A stretch of DNA of 64,000 nt. It comes from an uncultured Robinsoniella sp. Lineage in GTDB: Bacteria > Bacillota > Clostridia > Lachnospirales > Lachnospiraceae. Made by a program: the position numbers and the translations under genes. The first letter of the stretch is position 1. Every line of letters starts with the position of its first letter. A model generated the notes under the pieces. The model was given only the letters and a program-made list of their open reading frames with translations. It did no database searches and was not told the DNA's origin. Positions 42,881 through 51,399 of this stretch are shown one piece after another. The stretch covers positions 1 to 64,000 of the forward strand of contig UQCR01000014.1 of NCBI GenBank assembly GCA_900539655.1, written 5' to 3'.

Positions 42881-42969
42881 AAACCTGAACCTCCCTCTTC
42901 CTTGGGTTTATTGTAACATAGTACCCTAGTATAAGCCACTCTAAATAACCTTATGTTACACTTGCTTAA

Positions 42970-43049
42970 ATTTCCATCTGCTGCGTTGTTGTCAATCGAC
43001 GTAGCTGCTGCTACGCCTCATACCTCCGCCTTGTAGATTAAAAATTTAT
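42970..43049. repeat. Palindromic repeat element E (GTAGC-hairpin variant)
   Basis: Outer arms AAATTTCCATCTGC and TAGATTAAAAATTT enclose CTGCGTTGTTGTCAATCGA and the perfect hairpin CGTAGC-TGCT-GCTACG at 43000-43015. The same ACGTAGC..GCTACGC core occurs in element F, so E belongs to the same superfamily. It sits between the kinase and phosphoglucomutase genes. Confidence 0.65.
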
Positions 43050-43067
43050 GGGTTTTTTACCAAAAGA

Positions 43068-43104
43068 GAGCAGATACAGTACGAAGGACGTACTGCGTCT
43101 GCTC
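43068..43104 (-). terminator. Terminator of phosphoglucomutase/GH94 unit
   Basis: GAGCAGA..TCTGCTC and CAGTAC/GTACTG form a two-part stem with a 7-base loop, followed on the minus strand by TCTCTTTTGG. It separates the mutase from the kinase gene. Confidence 0.65.
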
Positions 43105-43156
43105 TGTTCAATTTCATTCAAAACATGCCCCCTGCCGGCATAAATTGACCGTACAA

Positions 43157-44599
43157 TCAGATCGGTTCACAGGTTATTCCCAGAAATTCTTCGAATAGCC
43201 CACAAAGTTCAGATGCTTCATTTGGCTTTGGCATTTCGCAGAAGATCCGAAGAAGCGGCTCCGTGCCGGAGAATCTGGCGCTGATCCATCCTCCATTTTT
43301 GAAATAGATCTTACATCCGTCCAGATAGGACACCTTCTCTGCTTCTGTTTCAATCTCTGGCAGAAGCTTCTGTATCATAAGTATGTTATGGATTTCTTCT
43401 TTTTTCTCCTGACTGAATTTATAAGCCCGCTCTTCCATATGCAGGAATCCATACTCAAGTTCAATATCCTGAGCAATCCGGGATATCTTTTTGCCTGTTA
43501 CTGCGATCATCTCAATCAGGAGTGCCGCTGCGTAGATCCCGTCTTTTCCATTGATATGCCCGCGTACTGTCAAGCCCCCGGAAGATTCCCCGCCGATTAC
43601 GGCATTTGTCTCCTGCATTTTCGCAGATACATGTTTGAATCCTACCGGAACTTCATAACATTTTTCACCGAAACTCTCCGCTACCCGGTCCAGCCTGTGG
43701 GTGGTGGAAATATTTCTCACTACCGCCCCGTGCCACCCCTTATATTTCACCAGATAGTAATACAGCAGTACCAGTATGTCATTTGGATGGAGAAATCTAC
43801 CGGTATCATCAATTACACCGATACGGTCGGCATCTCCGTCTGTTGCTATTCCAATGTCGCATCCTCTGTCCAATACATAGTTCTGAAGGGAACGCAGGGT
43901 ATTTGCATTTGGAGCAGGCAGCTTCCCTCCAAACAGGGTATCATGACGTTCATGAATAACTTCCAGTTCACAGCGTGCAATAGACAGCAGGGTTTTGACA
44001 GATGTCTGGCTTACACCGTACATAGGATCCAGCGCTACCCTAAGCCCCCGTTCTTTGATCGCTTCCATATCTATGGCAGCTATGATATTATCCAGGTATT
44101 CATTTAATGGATTGAACTCTGTTACCAGCCCTTTTTCCTTCGCATCTTCATATTCTATAATTTCAATGGGATTGCCCCTCTTACAGCACTCTTCCACTTC
44201 AGCTATATAATCCTCTATATTGCCGGTCTGCTCTTCATCCGCATCCCTGCCCCCCTGGGTGAACACCTTAATTCCGTTATAGATAGCAGGGTTGTGGCTT
44301 GCCGTCACCATCATGCCATAATGAAGCCCATGACTCATAACATAATACATAATCAACGGAGTCGGTGAAGAACGGTTGATAAAATACGTATGGATTCCTT
44401 CTCTGGCAAAAACCTCACATGCCCACATAACTGCTTCCTTCGATAAGAATCTCCGGTCATAGCCGATCACCATACCATCTTCTTCCACTCCTTCTGCTTT
44501 CATTTTAAGCGCCATTGCCATGGATAGCTTCTGTATGTTTTCCCTTGTAAATTCATCTCCGATTACGGCTCTCCAGCCGCCTGTTCCAAAATGTACCAT
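43157..44599 (-). CDS. Phosphoglucomutase/phosphomannomutase
   Basis: A 480-residue alpha-D-phosphohexomutase. Catalytic Ser101 in TASHNPAIYNG, metal loop DGDADRIG at 254-261, sugar-binding GGESSGG near 340 and phosphate-binding FSGTEPLLRIF near the end are all intact. It interconverts glucose-1-phosphate and glucose-6-phosphate. It lies 21 bases after the GH94 cellobiose phosphorylase, the source of glucose-1-phosphate, so its job here is to feed that product into glycolysis. Ligand specificity between glucose and mannose cannot be settled by eye. Confidence 0.92.
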   Translation of the reverse strand: MVHFGTGGWRAVIGDEFTRENIQKLSMAMALKMKAEGVEEDGMVIGYDRRFLSKEAVMWACEVFAREGIHTYFINRSSPTPLIMYYVMSHGLHYGMMVTASHNPAIYNGIKVFTQGGRDADEEQTGNIEDYIAEVEECCKRGNPIEIIEYEDAKEKGLVTEFNPLNEYLDNIIAAIDMEAIKERGLRVALDPMYGVSQTSVKTLLSIARCELEVIHERHDTLFGGKLPAPNANTLRSLQNYVLDRGCDIGIATDGDADRIGVIDDTGRFLHPNDILVLLYYYLVKYKGWHGAVVRNISTTHRLDRVAESFGEKCYEVPVGFKHVSAKMQETNAVIGGESSGGLTVRGHINGKDGIYAAALLIEMIAVTGKKISRIAQDIELEYGFLHMEERAYKFSQEKKEEIHNILMIQKLLPEIETEAEKVSYLDGCKIYFKNGGWISARFSGTEPLLRIFCEMPKPNEASELCGLFEEFLGITCEPI

Positions 44600-44620
44600 A
44601 ATCTATTCGCCTACCTTCTT

Positions 44621-47014
44621 TTATCTTCCCATAATGACAGTTACTTCATGCCTGCTTCCGGCATCACATACCGGTATCTCATCTGCTTCCACTCCATCCA
44701 GATACATTTTACGTACGCCTTTCATGACACTGTCCGGATTTCGAACTGTAATCTCATACATTGCCCCCCTAAACTCCCTGCTCACCTTAAATTCTTTCCA
44801 GTCAGAAGGTACACAGGGATCTATCTGCAGATGGTCAAATTCCGGTTTAATGCCCAGCATATACCTGGTTGCCGAAAAATAAGCCCAGCCGCCTGTTCCC
44901 GTCATAAACGGATGCCTTGCCCTGCCAAATGCCTTGTGATCCCTTCCTACAATGAACTGGCAGTAGGAATACGGTTCTGACTCCCGTATCTCGATCTGGT
45001 CATTTTGGTTGTATGGGCATAATGCATCATAGAATTTCATCGCACGGTCCCCCCTGCCCAATACACACTCAGCAGCCCATGCCCAGGGGTTTGGATGGCT
45101 GAATACCGAACTGTTTTCTTTTAACCCCGGATAAACTCTGGTCACAAAGCCAATATCATCATCCGGCTGGGTATAAGATGGTCCGTTTAGCAAAATGCCA
45201 TATGGCGTATACAGATACCGGTCAACGCTGTCCATTGCCTTTTTGCCTTTTTCTTCAGATGCCGCACCGGATAAAACTGCCCAGGCATTGGATTCCAGGT
45301 GGATCTTCCCTTCCTTGTCATTCATGGTACCTATTTTCCTGCCGTTTTTCGTCACGCCCCGGATAAACCATTCCTCATCCCAAAGCCTGGTATCACAAAC
45401 CTCTTTTACCTTTTCAGCCATCTTCTCATATTTTTCCACATCTGCCCTGCGTTTTAGATATCTTGCTGCTTCCAGGAAATTCTGAATAGCCCAATAATGC
45501 AGGAAGGAAACCATGGCACTTTCACCGCCGCCCAGGTTAAGACAATCATTCCAGTCGGCACGCAGTCCTTTGCAGATACCGCTTTCCCCTACCTGATCTG
45601 CCGAAAAATCCAGAATTTTCATCATGTGCTCATATACGGTTCCTTCTCCGCCATCGGCATAGGAGAAGACCTGATCCAAAAATGTAAGCTCACCCGTTTC
45701 CTTTACGTATTCCACAATGGCACTTACCAGCCACAGGGCATCGTCAGAACAGGTATCTTCCAGTCCGTGAATCATATCCTGTGCATTTGGCGCAGGCACA
45801 ACAGTAGGAGACTTAAAAGGCTTAACTTCCGTATCCGGATCGAACCATTCCGGCTGGAATAAATGAAGTCCATATCCTTTTGAAACCAAGCCGCGGAGCA
45901 ATTCCACCAGTCTCTGCCGGCACTTTTCCGGATTGGAGTGAGGAATTGTCATAGCATCCTGGGCTGTATCCCGGTAACCGAGCCCGGTTCTTCCGCCTAC
46001 TTCTATAAACGATGCAAATCTGGAAAACATTACGTTAATCTCAGCCTGATATAGAGTCCAGGTGTTAATTAAAGTATTCATTCCTTCATTCGGAGTCTGA
46101 ATCTGAAGTTTCTCCAGTTTCTTTTTCCAGAAAGTCCCAAGACTGTCATATACCTTCTCCATCGCATCCGGTCTGCTGTATTTTTCCCGGACAACGGCTC
46201 CGGTTTCCCGTCCGCCCTCTCCAAGCATATATATAATCCTGACTTCTTCCCCCGGCTGCAGCACAATTTTTTTCTGAAATGCACCGCAGTGGTTATTGCC
46301 ATTTTCAGAGCCGCCTTCCAGATACCCCCGTTCCACCCCAATAGGATTATCTTCCGTCCGGTATTTACCGATAAACTGATCTCTCAATGTCTCAAAACTA
46401 TCCTGATCGGCACTGGATGTAAAATACTGGTATCCAAACTCTTCATAAAACAGGTCATGTTCAATAATACCGTCCTCACAGGATGACCCTGCCGCATACA
46501 TGCTCATCTGAAAGTTCTGGTTATCCATATTAATATGGTGGAAGGAAAATTCACAGTAGGAGAACACGCTTAGTTCCCTCACCCGGTCACTCTGGTTCTG
46601 TACCTTTACATCCCATAACTCTACCGCATCCCCAATTGGTATTACCAGCGTCTGAGAAGCTTGGATCCCCTTATAACTGCATTCATATACTGAATAAGAC
46701 AATCCGTGGCGGCAGGTATATTTTGCCTCGTCCAAAGACTTTCCTACCGGCTGCCAGGAAATGCTCCAGTAATCCTCTGACTCATTATCCCTGAGATAAA
46801 CATAATGCCCCGGGCGGTCCATAGGTACGGCATTAGCCCGGAACCTGGTAATGCGGTGGTATTCCGGAGATTTATAAAATAAATATCCGCCTGCCGTATG
46901 ATTCACAACTCCGCACATATCCTCAACCCCAATATAATTTGTCCAGGAAGCAGAAAGATCCACACGTTCAATTACATACTCTCTATTCTCATTGTCAAAG
47001 TATCCATACCTCAT
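44621..47014 (-). CDS. GH94 cellobiose phosphorylase
   Basis: A 797-residue cytoplasmic enzyme cleaving cellobiose with phosphate to glucose and alpha-glucose-1-phosphate. The catalytic acid is Asp490 in ADWNDCLNLGG. The N-terminal beta-sandwich (YGYFDNENREYVIERVD) and the (alpha/alpha)6 barrel with RTGLGYRDTAQDAM, CSDDALWL and GLKENSSVFSHPNPW match cellobiose phosphorylases rather than chitobiose or cellodextrin phosphorylases. The ATG at 47014 follows GGAGGAGG; the TTG two codons earlier is not used. Phosphoglucomutase and the ABC/kinase genes follow on the same strand. Confidence 0.92.
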   Translation of the reverse strand: MRYGYFDNENREYVIERVDLSASWTNYIGVEDMCGVVNHTAGGYLFYKSPEYHRITRFRANAVPMDRPGHYVYLRDNESEDYWSISWQPVGKSLDEAKYTCRHGLSYSVYECSYKGIQASQTLVIPIGDAVELWDVKVQNQSDRVRELSVFSYCEFSFHHINMDNQNFQMSMYAAGSSCEDGIIEHDLFYEEFGYQYFTSSADQDSFETLRDQFIGKYRTEDNPIGVERGYLEGGSENGNNHCGAFQKKIVLQPGEEVRIIYMLGEGGRETGAVVREKYSRPDAMEKVYDSLGTFWKKKLEKLQIQTPNEGMNTLINTWTLYQAEINVMFSRFASFIEVGGRTGLGYRDTAQDAMTIPHSNPEKCRQRLVELLRGLVSKGYGLHLFQPEWFDPDTEVKPFKSPTVVPAPNAQDMIHGLEDTCSDDALWLVSAIVEYVKETGELTFLDQVFSYADGGEGTVYEHMMKILDFSADQVGESGICKGLRADWNDCLNLGGGESAMVSFLHYWAIQNFLEAARYLKRRADVEKYEKMAEKVKEVCDTRLWDEEWFIRGVTKNGRKIGTMNDKEGKIHLESNAWAVLSGAASEEKGKKAMDSVDRYLYTPYGILLNGPSYTQPDDDIGFVTRVYPGLKENSSVFSHPNPWAWAAECVLGRGDRAMKFYDALCPYNQNDQIEIRESEPYSYCQFIVGRDHKAFGRARHPFMTGTGGWAYFSATRYMLGIKPEFDHLQIDPCVPSDWKEFKVSREFRGAMYEITVRNPDSVMKGVRKMYLDGVEADEIPVCDAGSRHEVTVIMGR

Positions 47015-47128
47015 AAACAACCTCCTCCAAAGCTTTTACTTTATCCTTATTATAAGCTCTCCTGCTTAAGGTAGGAATTGCCAGTCATGCGAATATTTGT
47101 TTAAAGTTGTGCTTTTCATAAAATACCA

Positions 47129-47173
47129 CAAAAAACGCCCACAGAGGGAATTTTTTATTCCCGCTGTGAGCGC
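47129..47173 (-). terminator. Terminator of glyQS
   Basis: CGCCCACAG..CTGTGAGCG plus GGGAAT/ATTCCC give a long stem at 47136-47172; on the minus strand GCGTTTTTTG follows. Element D lies between it and the glyQS stop codon. The rest of 47015-47128 shows no supported feature. Confidence 0.85.
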
Positions 47174-47190
47174 AATTCAATCAATACATT

Positions 47191-47258
47191 ATAGAGCGTG
47201 TTTGAAAATTCATTCCTGCCATCTGCACGCTCCAGTGTGTCAGTAAATTTCTGACACA
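47191..47258. repeat. Palindromic repeat element D (partial)
   Basis: TAGAGCGTGTTTGAAAATTCATTCC-type end (from 47192), sharing the following GCCATCTGCA segment with element F, then the perfect hairpin TGTGTCAG/CTGACACA at 47235-47258. A matching right terminal repeat is not evident, so it is probably decayed. It separates glyQS from its terminator. Confidence 0.65.
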
Positions 47259-47267
47259 TTCCGAAGC

Positions 47268-48656
47268 CTAAAATATAAATTTGTCTGCCAGATATGCTTC
47301 TAATTCTTCAATTTTAATTCTTTCCTGCTGCATGGAATCACGGTCCCGGACGGTTACCGCACCGTCTGTCTCAGATTCGAAATCATAAGTTACACAGAAC
47401 GGCGTTCCGATTTCATCCTGACGTCTGTAACGTTTACCAATGTTTCCACGGTCATCAAATTCACAGTTATATTTCTTAGCCAGCATGGTAAATACTTTTT
47501 CTGCGCCTTCATTTAATTTCTTGGATAACGGCAGCACTCCCACCTTAATCGGAGCCAGTGCCGGATGGAAACGAAGTACGGTTCTCTTATCTCCGCCTTC
47601 CAGTTCCTCTTCATCATATGCGCTGCAGAGGAATGCCAGTACCACGCGGTCTGCACCAAGTGAAGGTTCAATTACATAAGGAATGTATTTCTCCTTTTTC
47701 TCATCATCAAAATAGCTCATATCCTGACCGGAGGTATCCTGATGCTGTGTCAGGTCGTAATCCGTTCTGTCGGCAACGCCCCATAATTCACCCCATCCGA
47801 ATGGGAACAGGAATTCAATATCGGTAGTAGCTTTACTATAGAAACAAAGCTCTTCTGCAGCATGGTCTCTTGCACGCATCTCGTCTTCTTTCATGCCAAG
47901 AGCGGTTAACCAGTCCAGGCAGTATTTTTTCCAATATGCAAACCACTCCAGATCCGTACCAGGTTCACAGAAGAATTCCAGTTCCATCTGTTCGAATTCT
48001 CTTGTACGGAAGGTAAAGTTTCCTGGTGTAATTTCATTACGGAAAGATTTACCGATCTGTCCGATACCAAATGGGATTTTCTTTCTGGATGTTCTCTGGA
48101 CATTTTTGAAATTCACGAAAATACCCTGTGCTGTTTCCGGTCTTAAATATACAGTATTCTTGGCATCTTCGGTAACACCCTGGAATGTCTTGAACATCAG
48201 GTTGAACTGGCGGATGTCAGTAAAATTATGTTTGCCGCAGGTAGGGCATGGAATCTGATGCTCTTCGATAAAATTCTTCATCTCTTCCTGGCTCCATGCA
48301 TCCACGGAACCTTCCACTGCAATTTCTTTCTCTGCACAGAAGTCTTCAATAATTTTGTCCGCGCGGAATCTCTCGTGGCATTCTTTACAATCCATCAGCG
48401 GATCACTGAATCCACCCAGATGTCCACTTGCAACCCAGGTCTGTGGATTCATTAAAATAGCACAGTCAACACCTACATTATAGGGATTTTCTGTTACGAA
48501 TTTTTTCCACCATGCCTGTTTTACGTTATTCTTCAGCTCAACACCAAGGTTTCCATAATCCCAGGTATTCGCAAGCCCTCCATAGATTTCGGAACCCGGA
48601 TACACAAATCCTCTTGCCTTTGCCAATGCTACAATTTTATCCATCGTCTTTTCCAT
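47268..48656 (-). CDS. glyQS: Glycyl-tRNA synthetase, single-chain type
   Basis: A 462-residue class II aminoacyl-tRNA synthetase charging tRNA-Gly, of the alpha2 eukaryote-like form. Class II motif 2 region (SFRNEITPGNFTFRTREFEQME) and the YLRPETAQGIFVNF segment are visible, with a CxxC-type pair in MDCKECHERF and PCPTCG and an anticodon-binding domain at the end. The start at 48656 has GAGGAA upstream; 21 upstream codons have none. No T-box leader is visible upstream. Core gene; normal length. Confidence 0.97.
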   Translation of the reverse strand: MEKTMDKIVALAKARGFVYPGSEIYGGLANTWDYGNLGVELKNNVKQAWWKKFVTENPYNVGVDCAILMNPQTWVASGHLGGFSDPLMDCKECHERFRADKIIEDFCAEKEIAVEGSVDAWSQEEMKNFIEEHQIPCPTCGKHNFTDIRQFNLMFKTFQGVTEDAKNTVYLRPETAQGIFVNFKNVQRTSRKKIPFGIGQIGKSFRNEITPGNFTFRTREFEQMELEFFCEPGTDLEWFAYWKKYCLDWLTALGMKEDEMRARDHAAEELCFYSKATTDIEFLFPFGWGELWGVADRTDYDLTQHQDTSGQDMSYFDDEKKEKYIPYVIEPSLGADRVVLAFLCSAYDEEELEGGDKRTVLRFHPALAPIKVGVLPLSKKLNEGAEKVFTMLAKKYNCEFDDRGNIGKRYRRQDEIGTPFCVTYDFESETDGAVTVRDRDSMQQERIKIEELEAYLADKFIF

Positions 48657-48725
48657 TGTTAATTCCTCACATTCCATTCTATTTTCATTATAATTTCTGT
48701 AATTTTTGCGTGCAGACATCTAAAA

Positions 48726-48744
48726 CAAATTTAAACACGCTTTA
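48726..48744. repeat. Solo terminal repeat of the palindromic family
   Basis: ATTTAAACACGCTTTAAAA resembles one end of elements A-D, without a partner nearby. It lies between the glyQS start and the lipoprotein stop and is probably a decayed copy. Confidence 0.4.
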
Positions 48745-48765
48745 AAACCTGCCAGGGATACTCAA

Positions 48766-49497
48766 TTATCCCAACTCATAAATAATATAAGCTAATTTCT
48801 TGCCAATTTCAATCTCTTTTGCAGAAGTCCCCGAATTACTGTTCTCAGGAGACAATAAGACCATGCCCGTTTCAGAATCTGTTTCTTCCTGCTTAGTTGT
48901 ATCTGACTGCTTTTCGGCAGTCCCTTCAGATCCCGATGATTTTACTTTTGCTTCACTTTTACCTGCCACCTCAACATTTTCGCTGGCATACAGGATATTG
49001 CCGGGCACCTGTACGAGAACTGGTTCTTCCATTACCACAACCTGATAGTCCTTCTTAAGTACATCACTGCTGGCCAGTCCGCTTTTTACCACCTTGCCGT
49101 CTTCCACAGACTGAAAGCTTCCGTCAAAGGTAACGCCAGATTTTTGTGCTTCCGAAATTTTACCTACAAAAAATTCAACATGGTTAAAATTCGCATAATC
49201 CTGTGCAGAAGCATAATCTATAATTAATTTCGCTTTTTGTTCATTTACACTAAATTTGTCCAGATTAATATTATCTTTGCCTGTACTGGTTTTATATGCA
49301 TCGATTTCGCTCTCAATCATGGTTTTGAGCTCTGTCTCATCATAATACTCTTTGTCCAGGCTCTCCACTGCTGTCCCGGTAATTCCTCCGTCTTTTCCAA
49401 TCGAAACTGCTGACTCATCTGGTGACGAGACCTTACTGCACCCGCTTAACAGACACATAACTCCTACCATCACCGCCAGAATTCTCCTTTTTTTCAT
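48766..49497 (-). CDS. Conserved lipoprotein of unknown function
   Basis: A 243-residue exported protein. N-terminal signal (KKRRILAVMVGVMCLLSG) ends at a lipobox LLSGC, Cys20 counting from the chosen start. Then a mixed alpha/beta domain (about 45-180) and a Ser/Glu/Thr-rich low-complexity tail. I do not recognise a named domain. The ATG at 49497 (MKKRR) is chosen because AAGGAGG lies 12 bases upstream; the earlier ATG directly abuts that site. It sits between recO and glyQS in a core region. Confidence 0.7.
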   Translation of the reverse strand: MKKRRILAVMVGVMCLLSGCSKVSSPDESAVSIGKDGGITGTAVESLDKEYYDETELKTMIESEIDAYKTSTGKDNINLDKFSVNEQKAKLIIDYASAQDYANFNHVEFFVGKISEAQKSGVTFDGSFQSVEDGKVVKSGLASSDVLKKDYQVVVMEEPVLVQVPGNILYASENVEVAGKSEAKVKSSGSEGTAEKQSDTTKQEETDSETGMVLLSPENSNSGTSAKEIEIGKKLAYIIYELG

Positions 49498-49602
49498 AAT
49501 AAACTGCATCCTCCTTGTATAATCCTAATTATTATACCTTTAAAGTATGATATTTTCAACTAATTATTGGGAGAAGAACACTCTGGCGGGTCGATTTAAA
49601 AC

Positions 49603-50349
49603 TTATGTAACAATCGACTCTAAAATTTCAAGAGATTTAAACTGTTTGTCCATATAAATTTTACGAAGACGGGCCTGAAGGCGTTTCATTTCACGCAGCA
49701 CTTCCTCAGATACCGTAAAGGTATAAAGTTTTTCAATCGTAGACGAAGCGATATACTGATACGTGTAAATAGTGGACTCTAACAGCAGAACTGCCCCTTT
49801 TGATCCGGACAGGCAGTTTTTACACACCAGTCCGTCTCCTGCAGGTACAAATGCCCGCAGATCCTCCTGTACGCCACAGCCGGTACAGCAAAACATCTGA
49901 GGATATTCTCCGCTTATAACCATTGACTTCCACTCAAAGATATACCGGATCAGCTCATTGGTTATATGTGCGTTCATAAGCGCTCTAAGGGTTGCATACA
50001 GCAGCCTCAGCATTTCCGCCTCATCATTATTTTCCCTCGCATAATAATCTGCAATTTCCATAAAATAGAAGCCGTAATAGGCTGCCTCATAATCCTGGGA
50101 CAGCCCTGAAAAATAATTGCTGATCTCTGCCTGCATCAGGTTATAAGACGTTCTTCCCTCAAAACAGGTAAACGCACCAAAAGAAAACGGATTTGTTGCC
50201 GCCAGAAGCGGGCTGTTCTGTCTTCTTGCTCCTTTTGCAAATGCTGTAATTTTACCTCTTTCTTTGGTAAGCAGCACCAGCCTTTTATCATAATCACCAA
50301 TTGGGGCGGCTATAAGCACCATACCCGTTAACGTCACTGTCTGTCCCAT
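49603..50349 (-). CDS. recO: DNA repair protein RecO
   Basis: A 248-residue RecF-pathway mediator that helps load RecA on SSB-coated single strands and anneals DNA. An N-terminal OB fold (VTLTGMVLIAAPIGDYDKRLVLLTKERGKITAFAKGARR-type pattern, about 1-80) and a zinc finger with CCTGCG and CKNC. AAGGTG precedes the ATG. It lies 80 bases after era, the usual firmicute order. Confidence 0.95.
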   Translation of the reverse strand: MGQTVTLTGMVLIAAPIGDYDKRLVLLTKERGKITAFAKGARRQNSPLLAATNPFSFGAFTCFEGRTSYNLMQAEISNYFSGLSQDYEAAYYGFYFMEIADYYARENNDEAEMLRLLYATLRALMNAHITNELIRYIFEWKSMVISGEYPQMFCCTGCGVQEDLRAFVPAGDGLVCKNCLSGSKGAVLLLESTIYTYQYIASSTIEKLYTFTVSEEVLREMKRLQARLRKIYMDKQFKSLEILESIVT

Positions 50350-50429
50350 TTTACACCTTCTGCTCAGAGCCTGACTGAATTAAGCCTGTACCTGGCATTC
50401 AGACAGGTGCATTGATTTTCAGTTGTACT

Positions 50430-51338
50430 CTAGACATCCTTTTTATCATACCCAAAGTTCTTCATTAAGAAATCGCTGTCACGCCAGTCCTTCTTAACTT
50501 TAACCCAAAGCTGCAGATTGACTTTCATTTCCAACATTTCTTCAATTTCTTTTCTCGCCTGGGAACCGATTTTACGAAGCATCGTTCCGCCTTTTCCTAT
50601 AATAATTCCCTTATGGGAATCCCGCTCACAGATAATGGTTGCTTCTATATCCATCAGTTTTCCGCCTGTCCGCTCTTTCATTCTGTCGATGGAAACAGCA
50701 ATTCCATGGGGAATCTCTTCATCCAGACTGCGCAGCGCCTTCTCTCTGATCAGTTCCGCCACAATCTGCCTCTCAGGCTGGTCGGTAACGGTATCTTCAT
50801 CATAAAACTGGGGTCCGTAGGGAAGATATTTAAACACAGTATCTATAATATCCTGGGTGTTCTGCCCTTTCAGGGCAGATGCAGGGATGATTTCCGCAAA
50901 ATCATATATTTTCCGGTATTCATCAATAAATTTTAATATCTCTTCTCTCTTTACCGTATCTATTTTATTAATTACCAGAATAACCGGAGTCTTTGTCTTC
51001 AAAAGCTGTTCCGCAATATGGCGTTCTCCGGCACCGATAAAGGTACTGGGCTCTACCAGCCATAATATCACATCCACCTCATTTAAGGTCCTCTGTGCTA
51101 CGTTTACCATATATTCACCCAGCTTATTTTTTGCTTTGTGGATACCTGGCGTATCTACGAATACAATCTGCCCTTTTTCACAGGTATAGACTGTCTGAAT
51201 CCGGTTCCTTGTGGTCTGGGGTTTGTTAGATGTAATGGCAATCTTCTGACCGATTAAATAGTTCATGAGTGTTGATTTTCCCACGTTTGGTCTGCCGATT
51301 AAGGTAACAAAACCCGATTTATAACTTGCTGTTGTCAT
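50430..51338 (-). CDS. era: GTPase Era
   Basis: A 302-residue GTPase needed for 30S ribosome assembly, binding 16S rRNA. G1 GRPNVGKST at about 15-23, G3 DTPGIH, G4 NKID and a C-terminal KH domain with IIIGKGGTMLRKIG at about 245-260. The length and layout are standard. It lies just upstream of recO and 61 bases after the M16 peptidase. Confidence 0.97.
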   Translation of the reverse strand: MTTASYKSGFVTLIGRPNVGKSTLMNYLIGQKIAITSNKPQTTRNRIQTVYTCEKGQIVFVDTPGIHKAKNKLGEYMVNVAQRTLNEVDVILWLVEPSTFIGAGERHIAEQLLKTKTPVILVINKIDTVKREEILKFIDEYRKIYDFAEIIPASALKGQNTQDIIDTVFKYLPYGPQFYDEDTVTDQPERQIVAELIREKALRSLDEEIPHGIAVSIDRMKERTGGKLMDIEATIICERDSHKGIIIGKGGTMLRKIGSQARKEIEEMLEMKVNLQLWVKVKKDWRDSDFLMKNFGYDKKDV

Positions 51339-51399
51339 TTTTACTCCAATCTGCTGCCAGAGACAGTATATAATTTATCTTTTGACGTTCCAGAATACT

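Noticed and set aside
43388..44107. Plus-strand 239-codon frame
   Set aside because: It lies wholly antisense to the intact phosphohexomutase gene and resembles no known protein.
48657..48765. T-box leader for glyQS
   Set aside because: The leader is only about 100 bases and has no antiterminator or specifier-loop pattern.
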